Part shown: one piece after another, positions 54,741-64,000 of the stretch
Layout: each line of letters opens with the position of its first letter
How positions within the stretch are numbered: the first letter of the stretch is position 1
Origin: Candidatus Acididesulfobacter guangdongensis
GTDB taxonomy: Bacteria > SZUA-79 > Acidulodesulfobacterales > Acidulodesulfobacteraceae
Direction of reading: 5' to 3'
NCBI GenBank assembly: GCA_004195045.1
Contig: SGBC01000001.1
Location: 248,001 to 312,000 of the forward strand
DNA length: 64,000 nt
Notes under the pieces: model-generated
Database searches by the model: none
The model's input: only the letters and a program-made list of their open reading frames with translations
Told to the model about the DNA's origin: nothing
Program-made: the position numbers and the translations under genes

Positions 54741-55706
54741 ATGGGACTAAAATCATTTTATTCTTCTGATGAAAAAATCCGGTTAGATATAGCGCTTACA
54801 AATAATTTAAATAATTTTACAAGATCGTTTATCAAAAAATTAATTGAAGCAGGAAACGTATCTGTAAATAATTTAATAACAAGAAAGCCCTCGCTGCTCA
54901 TCAGAACAGGCGCGCTGGTTTCTGTTGATGAGCCTGAAATAAGGGAAGATACATTAAAACCTTTCGATTTTCCGATAGATATTATTTACGAAGATAATAT
55001 GCTTGCAGTTATAAATAAACCTGCGGGTATTAGTGTACATCCTTCTAAAGGAGAACACGAAAAAACGCTGGTAAACGCATTAGTCGGTAAAATATCCGAC
55101 CTGTCCGGCATCGGCGGTATCGAAAGACCGGGTATAGTTCATAGATTAGATAAAGATACATCGGGAATTATGCTGATAGCAAAGAACGATAAATCGCATA
55201 ATGCGCTTGCTGAGCAATTCAAAAACAGGATTATTAAAAAAACCTATATAGCACTCGTATATGGCATTTTTAAGGAATCTGCCGGAAAGATAGAGGGCTA
55301 TATTGAAAGGGATCCTAAAAATAAAATTAAAATGAAATTATCGCAAACTAACGGCAAACATGCGCTGACATCGTTTAAAACAATAAAGACAATAGACGGC
55401 ATTATAAGCCTTTTAGAAATAAGTCCTCTTACCGGCAGAACTCATCAAATCAGGGTTTCTATGCTGGAAACCGGACATCCTATATTGGGCGATAAAATTT
55501 ACAAAAAAATTGAATTTAAAAACAAAAATGAATTTAAACAGTTTAATTTTATAAGCAGGCAAATGCTGCATGCGTATAAAATATCTTTTATCCATCCCGA
55601 GACGGACCGTCTTATGATTTTTACTGCCAGACCGCCTCAGGATATGCTATGGGGATTGGAAAACACCGAATACTGTGCTGCACAACCAACGGTGGTTGAT
55701 AATTAA
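54741..55706 (+). CDS. RluD/RluA-family pseudouridine synthase
   Basis: 321 residues. An S4 RNA-binding domain (about 10-75) precedes the catalytic domain with RPGIVHRLDKDTSGIMLIAKND, holding the catalytic Asp of the HRLDKDTSG motif, and LTGRTHQIRVSMLETGHPILGDKIY. It modifies uridines in rRNA, most likely 23S helix 69 if it is RluD itself, but subfamily assignment by eye is uncertain. It starts 16 bases after gpmI ends. Confidence 0.93.
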   Translation: MGLKSFYSSDEKIRLDIALTNNLNNFTRSFIKKLIEAGNVSVNNLITRKPSLLIRTGALVSVDEPEIREDTLKPFDFPIDIIYEDNMLAVINKPAGISVHPSKGEHEKTLVNALVGKISDLSGIGGIERPGIVHRLDKDTSGIMLIAKNDKSHNALAEQFKNRIIKKTYIALVYGIFKESAGKIEGYIERDPKNKIKMKLSQTNGKHALTSFKTIKTIDGIISLLEISPLTGRTHQIRVSMLETGHPILGDKIYKKIEFKNKNEFKQFNFISRQMLHAYKISFIHPETDRLMIFTARPPQDMLWGLENTEYCAAQPTVVDN

Positions 55707-55714
55707 ACCGCTAA

Positions 55715-55848
55715 GGAAAAGGGGTCAGATTTTATTTTTTTGCATATAGAGTAGTTCAATTAACAAAGAAAATATTTGCAAAAAAATTAATCTGACACCT
55801 TTTCCGAGTAGATAACTTTAGTAGATAACTTTCTATTGCAGGATTAAA
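55715..55848. repeat. Dispersed palindrome, copy 6, as a REPIN/MITE-like pair
   Basis: GGAAAAGGGGTCAGATT (55715-55731) and its inverse AATCTGACACCTTTTCC (55789-55805) flank 57 bases, with 16 of 17 pairs matching. The right end continues into a flank (55806-55848) shared, inverted, with 19815-19845 and containing a 12-13-bp internal duplication of AGTAGATAACTT. There is no open frame, so a non-autonomous element is likely. Confidence 0.8.
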
Positions 55849-55859
55849 GAAATAACTAA

Positions 55860-56696
55860 ATGCAAATACCATATAATATGCTATTTTTAAATAAAACAAA
55901 TTATACAGACTGCGCCGTAGGCAAACAGAATAATAATCTTGTGCTTGGCTTTGGAGATAAAAACATTGATTTTCAGACAAAAAACATAACGGCAAGATTT
56001 GACCTGATAAAGCAGATAAGATTAAATTATCATATCGAAGATGAAAATTATTTCAATATTGCAGAATTAAATCAGGTCCACGGTAATGCCGTGATTTCTG
56101 TCGAGGAGCATAATACTGAGAAATTTTCTGAAAAAATAACAGACGCAGACGGTATTTTTACGTCTCTGAAACATTACTTATTGTGCATAAAAACGGCGGA
56201 TTGCGTACCTTTGCTGTTTTATGATAAAATTTCGGGGACTATAGGAGCCGTTCATTGCGGATGGCGCGGTTTATACAGTGATATCTTAATTAACTCTGCC
56301 GATATGCTGAAACGTCACTATAATGCGAATATTGAAAATGTTGCAGTCGTTATAGGTCCCGGGATTTGCAAACATTGCTACACCGTTAAGGAAGATTTAT
56401 ATGAAAAATTTATAAATAAAGATATAAATTATAAAAATTACTTTGCGGCGAAATATGCCGGCACCGGAAACGGCGACTGCGCACACAGCGACAAACAAAA
56501 TGTAAGTAATTGTGACAGTTTGGCGGAATATTTATTTGATTTAAAAGGATTGATAAAATATGTTCTTTCCGCTTCAGGATTTCGCAAAGAAAATATATGC
56601 GATACGGATCTTTGCACTTACGAAAATGAAAATTATTTCAGTTATAGAAAAAATAAAACAGCGCAAAGATTTGTGTCGTTTATCGGAAAATTATGA
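55860..56696 (+). CDS. pgeF: Purine nucleoside phosphorylase, YfiH/PgeF (multicopper laccase-like) family
   Basis: 278 residues. Metal-site motifs are all present: NQVHGNAV (His), KTADCVPLLFYD (Cys), and GAVHCGWRGL (His). VIGPGICKHCYTV is the conserved C-terminal half. Family members act on adenosine and related nucleosides, and PgeF has been linked to correction of peptidoglycan containing L-Ser. A short Gly/Asp/His-rich insertion near residue 205 (GNGDCAHSDKQN) is lineage-specific. Confidence 0.9.
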   Translation: MQIPYNMLFLNKTNYTDCAVGKQNNNLVLGFGDKNIDFQTKNITARFDLIKQIRLNYHIEDENYFNIAELNQVHGNAVISVEEHNTEKFSEKITDADGIFTSLKHYLLCIKTADCVPLLFYDKISGTIGAVHCGWRGLYSDILINSADMLKRHYNANIENVAVVIGPGICKHCYTVKEDLYEKFINKDINYKNYFAAKYAGTGNGDCAHSDKQNVSNCDSLAEYLFDLKGLIKYVLSASGFRKENICDTDLCTYENENYFSYRKNKTAQRFVSFIGKL

Positions 56697-56742
56697 CAAT
56701 TATGATATTGATATATAAGTTAATAATCGGGAATTTTAAACA

Positions 56743-57348
56743 TTGTTAAAAATCGGCTTAACAGGTTCTATAGGTTCTGGCAAAACTACCGTTTTGTCTT
56801 TTCTAAAAGATGCAGGATTTCTTACTATTAATCTTGACGAGTTATCAATATCGCTATTAAAAAAAAATACTGACGAATATAAAAAAACAGTTGATTTTTT
56901 TGGCAAAAACATTTTAAATAAAGATAGCGATATTAACAGAAAAGCTCTTGCGCAAATTGTTTTTTCGGATAAAATTAAAAAAAAGAAATTGGAAGATATT
57001 ATTCACCCTGCATTAAGAAAAAAAACTAAAGATATTTTAGAACTGCATTGCGATTCAAAAATGGTCGTGATTGAAGGAGCCGTAATATTTGAATCGGGCT
57101 TTTATTCAGAAATGGATAAAATTATCCTTGTTATATGCGATTATTCCAAAAGATTAAAAAGAGCTATCTTAAGATTTACGTATGAAGATTTTATTAATAG
57201 AAATAAATTTCAATTTAATCAATCTTATAAAATTTCTAAATCCCATTTTATAATTAATAATAGTTACGGTTTAAAATTTTTGAACCCTCAAATATGTTTA
57301 TTAATAAACTTTCTTAATAATATTAATAATAACAATACTAATAATTGA
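56743..57348 (+). CDS. coaE: Dephospho-CoA kinase
   Basis: 201 residues from a TTG start that places the P-loop at GLTGSIGSGKTT (about 5-16), as in the family; no upstream ATG fits. NLDELS and EDIIHPALRKK are the substrate-binding elements, VVIEGAVIFESGF is the Walker B region (Glu-Gly-Ala, with many homologues reading D-x-P-L-L-F-E). It phosphorylates dephospho-CoA in the last step of CoA synthesis. The lid RAILRFTYEDFINRNKFQFN is somewhat diverged, and the C-terminus is Asn-rich. Confidence 0.88.
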   Translation: MLKIGLTGSIGSGKTTVLSFLKDAGFLTINLDELSISLLKKNTDEYKKTVDFFGKNILNKDSDINRKALAQIVFSDKIKKKKLEDIIHPALRKKTKDILELHCDSKMVVIEGAVIFESGFYSEMDKIILVICDYSKRLKRAILRFTYEDFINRNKFQFNQSYKISKSHFIINNSYGLKFLNPQICLLINFLNNINNNNTNN

Positions 57349-57573
57349 TATATCGCCCATAAAATCCTGTTATATATAAAATATATAAATAAGTTATTTA
57401 TTTTAATATGATTTTTGAATCTGCATGGTTATTGTTTATTGTTTGCAGAATAGAATTGCTATTCAAATTAAATATCGTCTAAATTATAAAAAAATACAAA
57501 TAATATAAACAATAACGGATGAGTATGATTTTAACTAAATATAATTTGCATAAATAGGAGGTTATTAATATAC

Positions 57574-58620
57574 ATGAACAATAACAACAAAATAAAAGAC
57601 TGCGAATATTCAGGTTTTAAATTTATTAAAGAACTTACAGAAGTGGCAGATCAAAATAAAACGTTAGAAGAAGTTCTGCATTTTGTAAATATTAATTTTG
57701 ATTTTGTTTTCGGCGCTGCGGCAATCATGTTTTTAAGTATCAAAAATGATAAAGAAATTAAATTAATAAGTTCAAGGGGCATTGCACATGAGTATGCCGT
57801 AAAAATTCAATCGGATACTGACGAAAATTATGCCGAACATTTGATTGGTATGTTTAATAATAATAAATCTTTTTATGCAAATCTTAATGATGGTTCCTCA
57901 GAATCAAATTACATAAAAACAATAGATTTTGAACATAAAAACATAAAAGAATTATATGCTTACCAATTCGCGTCTGAATACGACAAAAACAATGTTTCTA
58001 CAATCGCCGTCGTGTATTCCGTACAGGGCTTTAAGAATAGCGCAGATTGCACGGATGTGGATAAAAAACACACTTTTGACATTATTTTTTCAATACTTTC
58101 GTACATAATTAAAATAAAAAAATTCGACGAAGAAATTTTAGAATGTTCAAAATTTGATAACATATCCGGTCTTTACAATTTTAAATATTTTCATCAAAGA
58201 TTATTTGAAGAAACGCTAAAAGCCAACAGCGAGCACGGCATTATGTCAATTACCTTAATGTCTATCAATAAATTAAATGAATTTAATTCTATATCAGGAC
58301 ACAAAGCCGGAGATACCGTCATAGGCTTTATAGGCAGCTTGATACAAAAACATATCAGAACTTACGATGTTGCGGCAAGATACGGAAACAAAATTATTAT
58401 ATGTTTCCCAAATTTAAACAAAACAGATGCAAAAAAAATTATCAGCGCTATATTTTTAGAAGCTCAGGATTATTTTATAAAGCAAAATAATAGCATTATA
58501 TCTATGAATGCCGGCATCGCACAGTATCCCGATGACGGCGGCACTGAAAGAATTACAATAGATTTAGCGGAATCAAGAAGATTTGAGGCAAGAAGGAATT
58601 CAAAATGGAATATAATTTAA
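57574..58620 (+). CDS. GAF-like / degenerate GGDEF protein
   Basis: 348 residues. About 15-185 looks like a GAF sensory domain; about 190-340 is a GGDEF fold with SGLYNFKYFHQRLFEE and SISGHKAGDTVIGFIG. The active-site GGDEF signature is replaced by GNKII in AARYGNKIIICFP, so diguanylate cyclase activity is not expected. No inhibitory-site RxxD is evident. It may bind nucleotide as a receptor or be a regulatory partner. An AGGAGG site lies 12 bases before the ATG. It sits alone before rho. Confidence 0.82.
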   Translation: MNNNNKIKDCEYSGFKFIKELTEVADQNKTLEEVLHFVNINFDFVFGAAAIMFLSIKNDKEIKLISSRGIAHEYAVKIQSDTDENYAEHLIGMFNNNKSFYANLNDGSSESNYIKTIDFEHKNIKELYAYQFASEYDKNNVSTIAVVYSVQGFKNSADCTDVDKKHTFDIIFSILSYIIKIKKFDEEILECSKFDNISGLYNFKYFHQRLFEETLKANSEHGIMSITLMSINKLNEFNSISGHKAGDTVIGFIGSLIQKHIRTYDVAARYGNKIIICFPNLNKTDAKKIISAIFLEAQDYFIKQNNSIISMNAGIAQYPDDGGTERITIDLAESRRFEARRNSKWNII

Positions 58621-58661
58621 TTTAATTAATTAATTATTTAAGATTAAGGAAAAAGGAAATT

Positions 58662-59927
58662 ATGAATGTAAAAGAATTAACTACAAAGAAAATATCGGAA
58701 CTGATGCCTATTGCTAAGGAATACCATATAGAGGGCGCCTCCGGAATGCGCAAGCAAGATTTGATTTATGCGTTATTACAGGCTGAAACCGAAAAAAATC
58801 AAACAACTGAAAAAAATGGGCTGATTACCGGCGAGGGCGTGCTTGAAATATTGCCTGACCAGTATGGTTTTTTGAGGTCTTTGGAATCCAATTATTTACA
58901 CGGACCCGACGATATATATGTATCTCCTTCGCAAATCCGGAGATTTGGGCTTAGAACCGGGGACACCGTAAGCGGAATAATAAGACCGCCTAAAGACAAT
59001 GAACGATTTTATGCTTTATTAAAAGTCGAAAGCGTAAATTTTGAAGACCCTGAAGTTGCAAAAGAAAAGATTTTATTTGACAATCTAACGCCTCTTTATC
59101 CGCAAGAAAAAATAAAATTAGAATTTGACCCTAAAAATATTTCAACAAGGATGATGGACTTGCTCATTCCGATAGGCAAAGGACAGAGAGCGCTTATAGT
59201 AGCTCCTCCGAGAACCGGAAAAACTATGCTTCTGAAAGACATCGCCCATGCCATTAACGCTAATCATAAAGAAATATTTTTAATGGTCCTTTTAATTGAC
59301 GAAAGACCTGAGGAAGTTACGGATATGCAGAGGTCTATCAGCGGAGAAGTTATAAGTTCAACTTTCGACGAGCCGCCGCAAAGACATATCCAAATAGCGG
59401 AAATAGTTATCGAAAAAGCAAAAAGACTCGTAGAAGCAGGTAAAGACGTGGTTATTCTATTAGATTCAATAACAAGACTTGCAAGGGCTTATAACGTTAC
59501 AATACCGTCTTCAGGCAAGGTGCTTTCCGGCGGTGTTGACTCAAACGCGCTGCATAAACCGAAAAGGTTCTTCGGGGCGGCAAGAAATATCGAAGAAGGC
59601 GGCAGTTTAACAATTATCGCAACTGCTTTAATAGATACAGGCTCAAGAGCGGATGAAGTCATATTCGAAGAATTTAAGGGCACCGGAAATCTTGAAGCAA
59701 ATTTAGACAGAAAACTTGCCGAAAAAAGAATATTTCCGGCAATAGATGTTAATAAATCAGGGACAAGAAAAGAAGAACTTCTTATAGACAAAGATCAATT
59801 AAAAAAAATATGGGTTTTAAGAAAGGTTTTATCTTCGATGGACACCCCTGAAGCTATGGAATTTTTGATAGAAAAAATAAAAAATACAAAATCAAATGCA
59901 GATTTTCTTAATCTTATGAATAAATAG
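58662..59927 (+). CDS. rho: Transcription termination factor Rho
   Basis: 421 residues, the basic Rho size without large insertions. Rho_N domain (about 1-45), RNA-binding cold-shock domain (about 50-125; [13 protein letters not shown]), and the hexameric ATPase: P-loop APPRTGKT, Walker [18 protein letters not shown]-loop and Q-loop in [20 protein letters not shown]. It releases RNA polymerase at Rho-dependent terminators, which fits the scarcity of intrinsic terminators in the window. Confidence 0.97.
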   Translation: MNVKELTTKKISELMPIAKEYHIEGASGMRKQDLIYALLQAETEKNQTTEKNGLITGEGVLEILPDQYGFLRSLESNYLHGPDDIYVSPSQIRRFGLRTGDTVSGIIRPPKDNERFYALLKVESVNFEDPEVAKEKILFDNLTPLYPQEKIKLEFDPKNISTRMMDLLIPIGKGQRALIVAPPRTGKTMLLKDIAHAINANHKEIFLMVLLIDERPEEVTDMQRSISGEVISSTFDEPPQRHIQIAEIVIEKAKRLVEAGKDVVILLDSITRLARAYNVTIPSSGKVLSGGVDSNALHKPKRFFGAARNIEEGGSLTIIATALIDTGSRADEVIFEEFKGTGNLEANLDRKLAEKRIFPAIDVNKSGTRKEELLIDKDQLKKIWVLRKVLSSMDTPEAMEFLIEKIKNTKSNADFLNLMNK

Positions 59928-60112
59928 ATAGCTATAAAACTATCAAAATTTTGGACTTTGGGCATATCTTATATATATTTATATCGCCTTACTTCGCTTC
60001 CATAAAATACAAAACTTTACTTATTTTATTTTGCAATTAAAAATTAATATTTCAATTTATTATAATATATCAATTGCAAAAAACATTAAAACGGCATAAC
60101 GCTTTTTATGAT

Positions 60113-61741
60113 TTAAGTTATTTTGCAAAAATTCATTAATAAATTTAAATTATTAAGCGATGAACCTTGATTTCTTTCTATAATTTCCAATGCCTTTGCA
60201 GATGCTTCAGACGATTTTTTTTCATTGTTAATAAAAGAATACACAGCGGTAAAAAGTTCTTCCGGATTAGCAGCCGCGATACCTGCGCCGGAAGATGCAA
60301 TTTCATCGGCAATTTGTTGAAAATTTTCAACAAAATTTCCAAAAACAACGGGAACCCCGAAGGACAAAGGCTCAAGCATGTTATGTCCTCCGACCGCCGG
60401 GACCATGCTGCCGCCTATAAATGCAATATCTGCAATGCTGTATAATGTGTTTAGTATTCCCATTTTATCTATAAGAACAACGGAACTATTGCTGCAGCTA
60501 TGCGTACAAGGCTTTATTTTTTTCGAATTTGCAATTATTTCATTTGCAGAATTACCCTCATGGCTACTATCTATTTTATAATTTTTATTATATTTGCTGC
60601 CATTAATAATTAAATCGGATACTTTAATGTAATTAAATTTATATTTTTTAATTAATTCATATACATACCGAAATCTTTCAGGATGTCTCGGCGCTATCAT
60701 AAGATAAAATTTTATCTTATGGTTGTCTTTGCTTTCAACAGCTTCAGTTAATCTTACAAATAAATCCAATATTATCTGTTCTTCTTTTTCATGCGTACTG
60801 CCTGCAACAATTATCTTTGCAATACAACTTTCGCTATCCGATTTATTTTTCATTGTCTTAGCAAAAGCGGTATTGGCAGTATCAGTATTGAGTGACTTAA
60901 TATTGCCGCTATCATAATTATCAGAACTGTCATAACCGCCATCATGCTGTTTGCCGTCTGCAATTCCGCTGTTATTTTGTGTAATGCCGGTAATTTCATC
61001 AATAGCCTCTATTATCGCATTCTTATACTTTATGCCCTCTTTTTTAAGTTTTTCTATTTCTTCTTTTTGCGCAATATCAAATTTCATATTGCCTGTTATA
61101 TGCAATTTATATTCTTCTACACCTAATTTAATAAATTTATTGTAATAATCCTGTGATATGCATGCTGCCAAATCAACGCATTTAAATATATACGAGAAGA
61201 AAAATCTAAATTTATAATAATTTTTAAATGACTTCTCAGATAAACGCGCATTTAAAATAAAAACAGGCGTATTATTTTCGTTTAATTTATTAAACAGATT
61301 GGGCCATATCTCGGTCTCCATAGATATAAAGCATACCGGATTGAGCATCTTAATAATACTTTTAACTGAAAATAAGAAATCATACGGAAAATAAATCACC
61401 GAGACCGGCGTTCCGCTGAATTTTTTCACCGCATGAGCATATCCTGTTCTTGTTACTACCGAAAGATATATTTTTTTGTTATTAATACGCCGCAATAACA
61501 AATTAATAAAATAAAACGCAGCATTGACTTCGCCCACGGAAACCGCATGAATCCATATATATTTATTTTTTCCGATATTATTTTTATGATTTTTGGCAAA
61601 ACTTAAATATGGCGCTAATTTGTAGAAAAAACCGGAAGCATGTTTATTTTTAATTAAATAAAAAACAAGCATAATAACTGAGAAAAAAGGCAGGCTTATA
61701 TATAAAATAAGATTGTAAATAAAAAAATATAATTTTTTCAT
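60113..61741 (-). CDS. waaA: 3-deoxy-D-manno-octulosonic acid (Kdo) transferase
   Basis: 542 residues, against about 425 typical. It attaches Kdo to lipid IVA at the inner face of the membrane. N-terminal membrane anchor (about 5-28), WIHAVSVGEVNAA (catalytic Glu), FPYDFLFSVKS, METEIWPNLF and NARLSEKSFKNY are KdtA signatures; GGSMVPAVGGHNMLEP is the donor site in the second domain. Extra length is from low-complexity linkers at about residues 250-300 (Asp/Ser/Gly/Asn) and 385-415. Lies downstream of msbA on the same strand. Confidence 0.93.
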   Translation of the reverse strand: MKKLYFFIYNLILYISLPFFSVIMLVFYLIKNKHASGFFYKLAPYLSFAKNHKNNIGKNKYIWIHAVSVGEVNAAFYFINLLLRRINNKKIYLSVVTRTGYAHAVKKFSGTPVSVIYFPYDFLFSVKSIIKMLNPVCFISMETEIWPNLFNKLNENNTPVFILNARLSEKSFKNYYKFRFFFSYIFKCVDLAACISQDYYNKFIKLGVEEYKLHITGNMKFDIAQKEEIEKLKKEGIKYKNAIIEAIDEITGITQNNSGIADGKQHDGGYDSSDNYDSGNIKSLNTDTANTAFAKTMKNKSDSESCIAKIIVAGSTHEKEEQIILDLFVRLTEAVESKDNHKIKFYLMIAPRHPERFRYVYELIKKYKFNYIKVSDLIINGSKYNKNYKIDSSHEGNSANEIIANSKKIKPCTHSCSNSSVVLIDKMGILNTLYSIADIAFIGGSMVPAVGGHNMLEPLSFGVPVVFGNFVENFQQIADEIASSGAGIAAANPEELFTAVYSFINNEKKSSEASAKALEIIERNQGSSLNNLNLLMNFCKIT

Positions 61742-61916
61742 CTAAATAAGTTTAAGCTCCATTACTTTGCTTGCCAACTGACTTTTCCAAACGCCGAACA
61801 TGATGAAACGGTGCATAGTTGCACCGGCGCATAAATGACATATCCTGCAGAACTGTATATTTAGTATATGATTTTATTTTTTTTATATACCCATGCCGGC
61901 TATCGGGTATTTACCG

Positions 61917-63815
61917 CTACTGCATTTGCTTAATTAGAACATTTTTATAGATACCGTCTATTCTAATTAATTCTTCGTGATTACCCTGTTCAACAATTTC
62001 TCCGTTTTCTATAACATATATGATATCCGCTTTTTTAACGGTTGAAAGTCTATGCGCTATGACAATCGCAATTTTATCCCTGCAGAGATTAAACAGGGCA
62101 TCTTGAATATGTTTTTCCGATTCGTTATCCAACGAAGCAGTCGCTTCATCTAAAATCAGTATGGGAGCATTTTTCAAAAAAGCTCTTGCCATTAAAATCC
62201 TCTGCTTTTCTCCTCCCGACAATCTCAGTCCCGATTCATCGACTAAAGTATTATATCCTTCAGGGAGGTCAACTATAAAATCATGGGCATACGCAAGCTT
62301 AGCGGCGTTAATTATTAAACCGTCGTTAATTTTAATTTCATCTTCTTTTACATTATCGCTGCGCCCGCTATTATTGCGATTATCATCAGCTTCATTAACT
62401 GTTTTAAATCTATTTATATTTTCATGCTTTTTCTTATTATCACCAGAACTATCTAAGGAAACATGGGTACCGTATGCGATGTTAAACTTTACGGATTCAT
62501 TAAACAGGGACACCTGCTGCGATACGTAAGAAATATTATCTCTTAATTCTTTCAAACTGTATGACGTTATGTTTTTGCCGTTAATTAATATTTCTCCCGC
62601 ATCAGGCTGATAAAATCCGGGGAGCAGCATAGACAGGGTGCTTTTGCCTGCCCCTGAGCGCCCTACTATAGCAGCCATTTTCCCTTTTTCCGCGTTCAGA
62701 TTGATATTTTTAAGGTCAAAACCGTTTTCTTTATTATAGCTGAAATATAAATTTCTTATTTGCAGATTTTCTATGTTTTTGGGCAAACTCTCGCCTTTAT
62801 ATATATCTTCAAAATTATCTTCCATTATTTCAAATACCCTTGACGACGCGGCAATGCCTTCCTGCAGATTATTATTAAGCCTTGACAGGCTTTTCACAGG
62901 CTCATATAGAAGTAAAATGGCTGTTAAAAATGAAAAAAAACTGCCGGGGGAATATCCGTATTTTATAACCTGCAGACCGCCGAGAAATATTATAGACGAC
63001 ACGGCGATTCCCCCGACTAATTCCACGAACGGAACTGTAATACCCTTAATTTTAGTCATTCTTATAAGAAATCTGTACAGCCTGTCGGAAAGTTTTTTAA
63101 ACCTGCCTATTTCAAATTCTTGCATATTGTACGCTTTGACTACCCTTAAATTTGAAATAGTCTCGTCAAGAAATTTCGTAATATTGCCCATTTCATTTTG
63201 TGTATCAATACTGGTTTTTCTAGTTTTTTTTCCAAGAAGGGATACCGGTATTATAGCTATCGGAAAAAGTACAAATACTGCAATCGCAAGCTCAAAATCC
63301 ATATAGAAAATAACCGCCAGAAGAATTATAATTGTAAGTATATCTTTTGCTATTGCGCTTAGGGCATTTGAAACGGTATGCTGAATAAGATTGATATCGT
63401 AAGTTATTCTTGCTATAAAAACGCCGGTGGGAATTTTATTAAGTTTCGATATCGGAAGATTAACAATAGATTTATAAACGTCATTCCTGATATTTTTTAT
63501 TATATTTTGCCCGACATATCCGGTATAATACGCTTCCATATAATAAAAAATTCCTTTAGCTATAAATATAGCTATAACTAACAGCGGTATCAAAATAAGT
63601 TCGGAAAAATTTTTAGAAACAAATATGTCGTTAATAAGCGGTTTAACTATGTACGCAAGTATTCCGGTCAGCAAAGAAACTAAACTCATGCTTATTAAAG
63701 CCATAAGCAGGCGATTTTTATAAGGCCGCATATACGGCAGAAGTTTCTTCAGTATTATGTACGACTGCCTTTCGTCTTTATTATTTTTCTTAATATTCGT
63801 TTTCTTTTTAAACAT
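61917..63815 (-). CDS. msbA: Lipid A export ABC transporter, MsbA-like
   Basis: 632 residues, about 50 longer than usual. Six membrane helices (about 35-325) form the exporter domain; the ATPase domain has Walker A GRSGAGKST, Q-loop SYVSQQVSLF, signature LSGGEKQR, Walker B ILILDEATASLD and switch IAHRLST. An Asp/Asn/Lys-rich insertion of about 50 residues (about 455-510) lies between the Q-loop and the signature. It flips core-lipid A across the inner membrane; neighbouring waaA supports this over a drug exporter. Confidence 0.9.
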   Translation of the reverse strand: MFKKKTNIKKNNKDERQSYIILKKLLPYMRPYKNRLLMALISMSLVSLLTGILAYIVKPLINDIFVSKNFSELILIPLLVIAIFIAKGIFYYMEAYYTGYVGQNIIKNIRNDVYKSIVNLPISKLNKIPTGVFIARITYDINLIQHTVSNALSAIAKDILTIIILLAVIFYMDFELAIAVFVLFPIAIIPVSLLGKKTRKTSIDTQNEMGNITKFLDETISNLRVVKAYNMQEFEIGRFKKLSDRLYRFLIRMTKIKGITVPFVELVGGIAVSSIIFLGGLQVIKYGYSPGSFFSFLTAILLLYEPVKSLSRLNNNLQEGIAASSRVFEIMEDNFEDIYKGESLPKNIENLQIRNLYFSYNKENGFDLKNINLNAEKGKMAAIVGRSGAGKSTLSMLLPGFYQPDAGEILINGKNITSYSLKELRDNISYVSQQVSLFNESVKFNIAYGTHVSLDSSGDNKKKHENINRFKTVNEADDNRNNSGRSDNVKEDEIKINDGLIINAAKLAYAHDFIVDLPEGYNTLVDESGLRLSGGEKQRILMARAFLKNAPILILDEATASLDNESEKHIQDALFNLCRDKIAIVIAHRLSTVKKADIIYVIENGEIVEQGNHEELIRIDGIYKNVLIKQMQ

Positions 63816-63897
63816 AACTTTTATTTTGATTGATTATTTATTTATCATATTCTACTCTGCTATATCCTATCCTAATTTTATCCTGTTTTATTTTATT

Positions 63898-63999
63898 TTA
63901 TATTCTGAAAATATTTTTATTTATAATTGCTGCGGTTTCTTTAAAAGGATTTTTTATAGAATCTAAAATTAAAATAGTTTCTTCTATTTTTGAAATTAC
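63898..63999 (-). CDS. 3' end of an unidentified gene (partial)
   Basis: The minus strand is open from the window edge to TAA at 63900-63898, giving 33 residues with a plausible helical composition (KIEETILILDSIKNPFKET). In many Gram-negatives lpxB precedes msbA and waaA, so lpxB is a candidate, but the fragment is too short to identify it. Another frame is also open briefly here. Confidence 0.35.
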   Translation of the reverse strand, partial: VISKIEETILILDSIKNPFKETAAIINKNIFRI

Positions 64000-64000
64000 C

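Noticed and set aside
60944-61145. Overlapping plus-strand frames within waaA
   Set aside because: Shadows of the low-complexity waaA linker; no start signal and hydrophobic complement-type composition.

Overview
The window reads as chromosomal DNA of an AT-rich (roughly one third G+C by eye), Gram-negative, respiring bacterium. Outer-membrane genes (waaA/kdtA, an msbA-type flippase, a lapB-like gene), a complete proton-pumping complex I membrane arm, a flavodiiron protein, a predicted c-heme chemoreceptor and spoVG next to a tRNA-prs-rplY-pth-ychF cluster suggest a deltaproteobacterial (Desulfobacterota-like) anaerobe or microaerophile. The lineage is inference; no rRNA gene is present.

Layout. 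1-3479 (minus): rfbA followed by a translationally coupled gene for a very unusual protein, a sulfatase-fold domain joined to a CysH/CysD-type (P)APS reductase-like domain. 3616-6365 (minus): a small Asn/Ala-rich protein, tRNA-Ser and an expanded hemW. 6573-10873 (plus): a family 4 glycosyltransferase, then a TPR-like membrane protein with an ABC ATPase and permease. 10976-15776 (minus): a DUF3857/transglutaminase-like protein lacking its catalytic residues, a TIGR02757 protein and a flavodiiron oxidoreductase. 16279-16905 (plus): a MarC-type membrane protein.

17046-46156 is one long minus-strand block. In transcription order it holds a sensor kinase and sigma-54 regulator, a heme-type chemoreceptor, acetyl-CoA synthetase, leucyl aminopeptidase, nuoABCD, a hybrid NuoF-FeS/GltD-like flavoprotein, nuoGHIJKLMN, then ispE, spoVG, tRNA-Gln, prs, rplY, pth and ychF. 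NuoE and the FMN/NADH part of NuoF are absent; the hybrid protein occupies their place.

46438-59927 (plus) is a housekeeping block: rplU-rpmA-obgE-proB-proA-nadD-rsfS, a LapA/LapB-like protein, gpmI, an RluD-family synthase, pgeF, coaE, a degenerate GGDEF protein and rho. 60113-63815 (minus) holds waaA and msbA for lipid A/Kdo assembly and export, with the 3' end of one more gene at the right edge.

Two genome-level features stand out. First, many conserved enzymes carry low-complexity, short-period repeat insertions in loops or linkers. Second, a family of short palindromes with half-site GGAAAAGGTGTC is scattered between genes, in places paired into REPIN/MITE-like structures with shared flanks. 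Several intergenic regions also hold minisatellites (17 bp x 8, 24 bp x 3) or short duplications next to gene ends.
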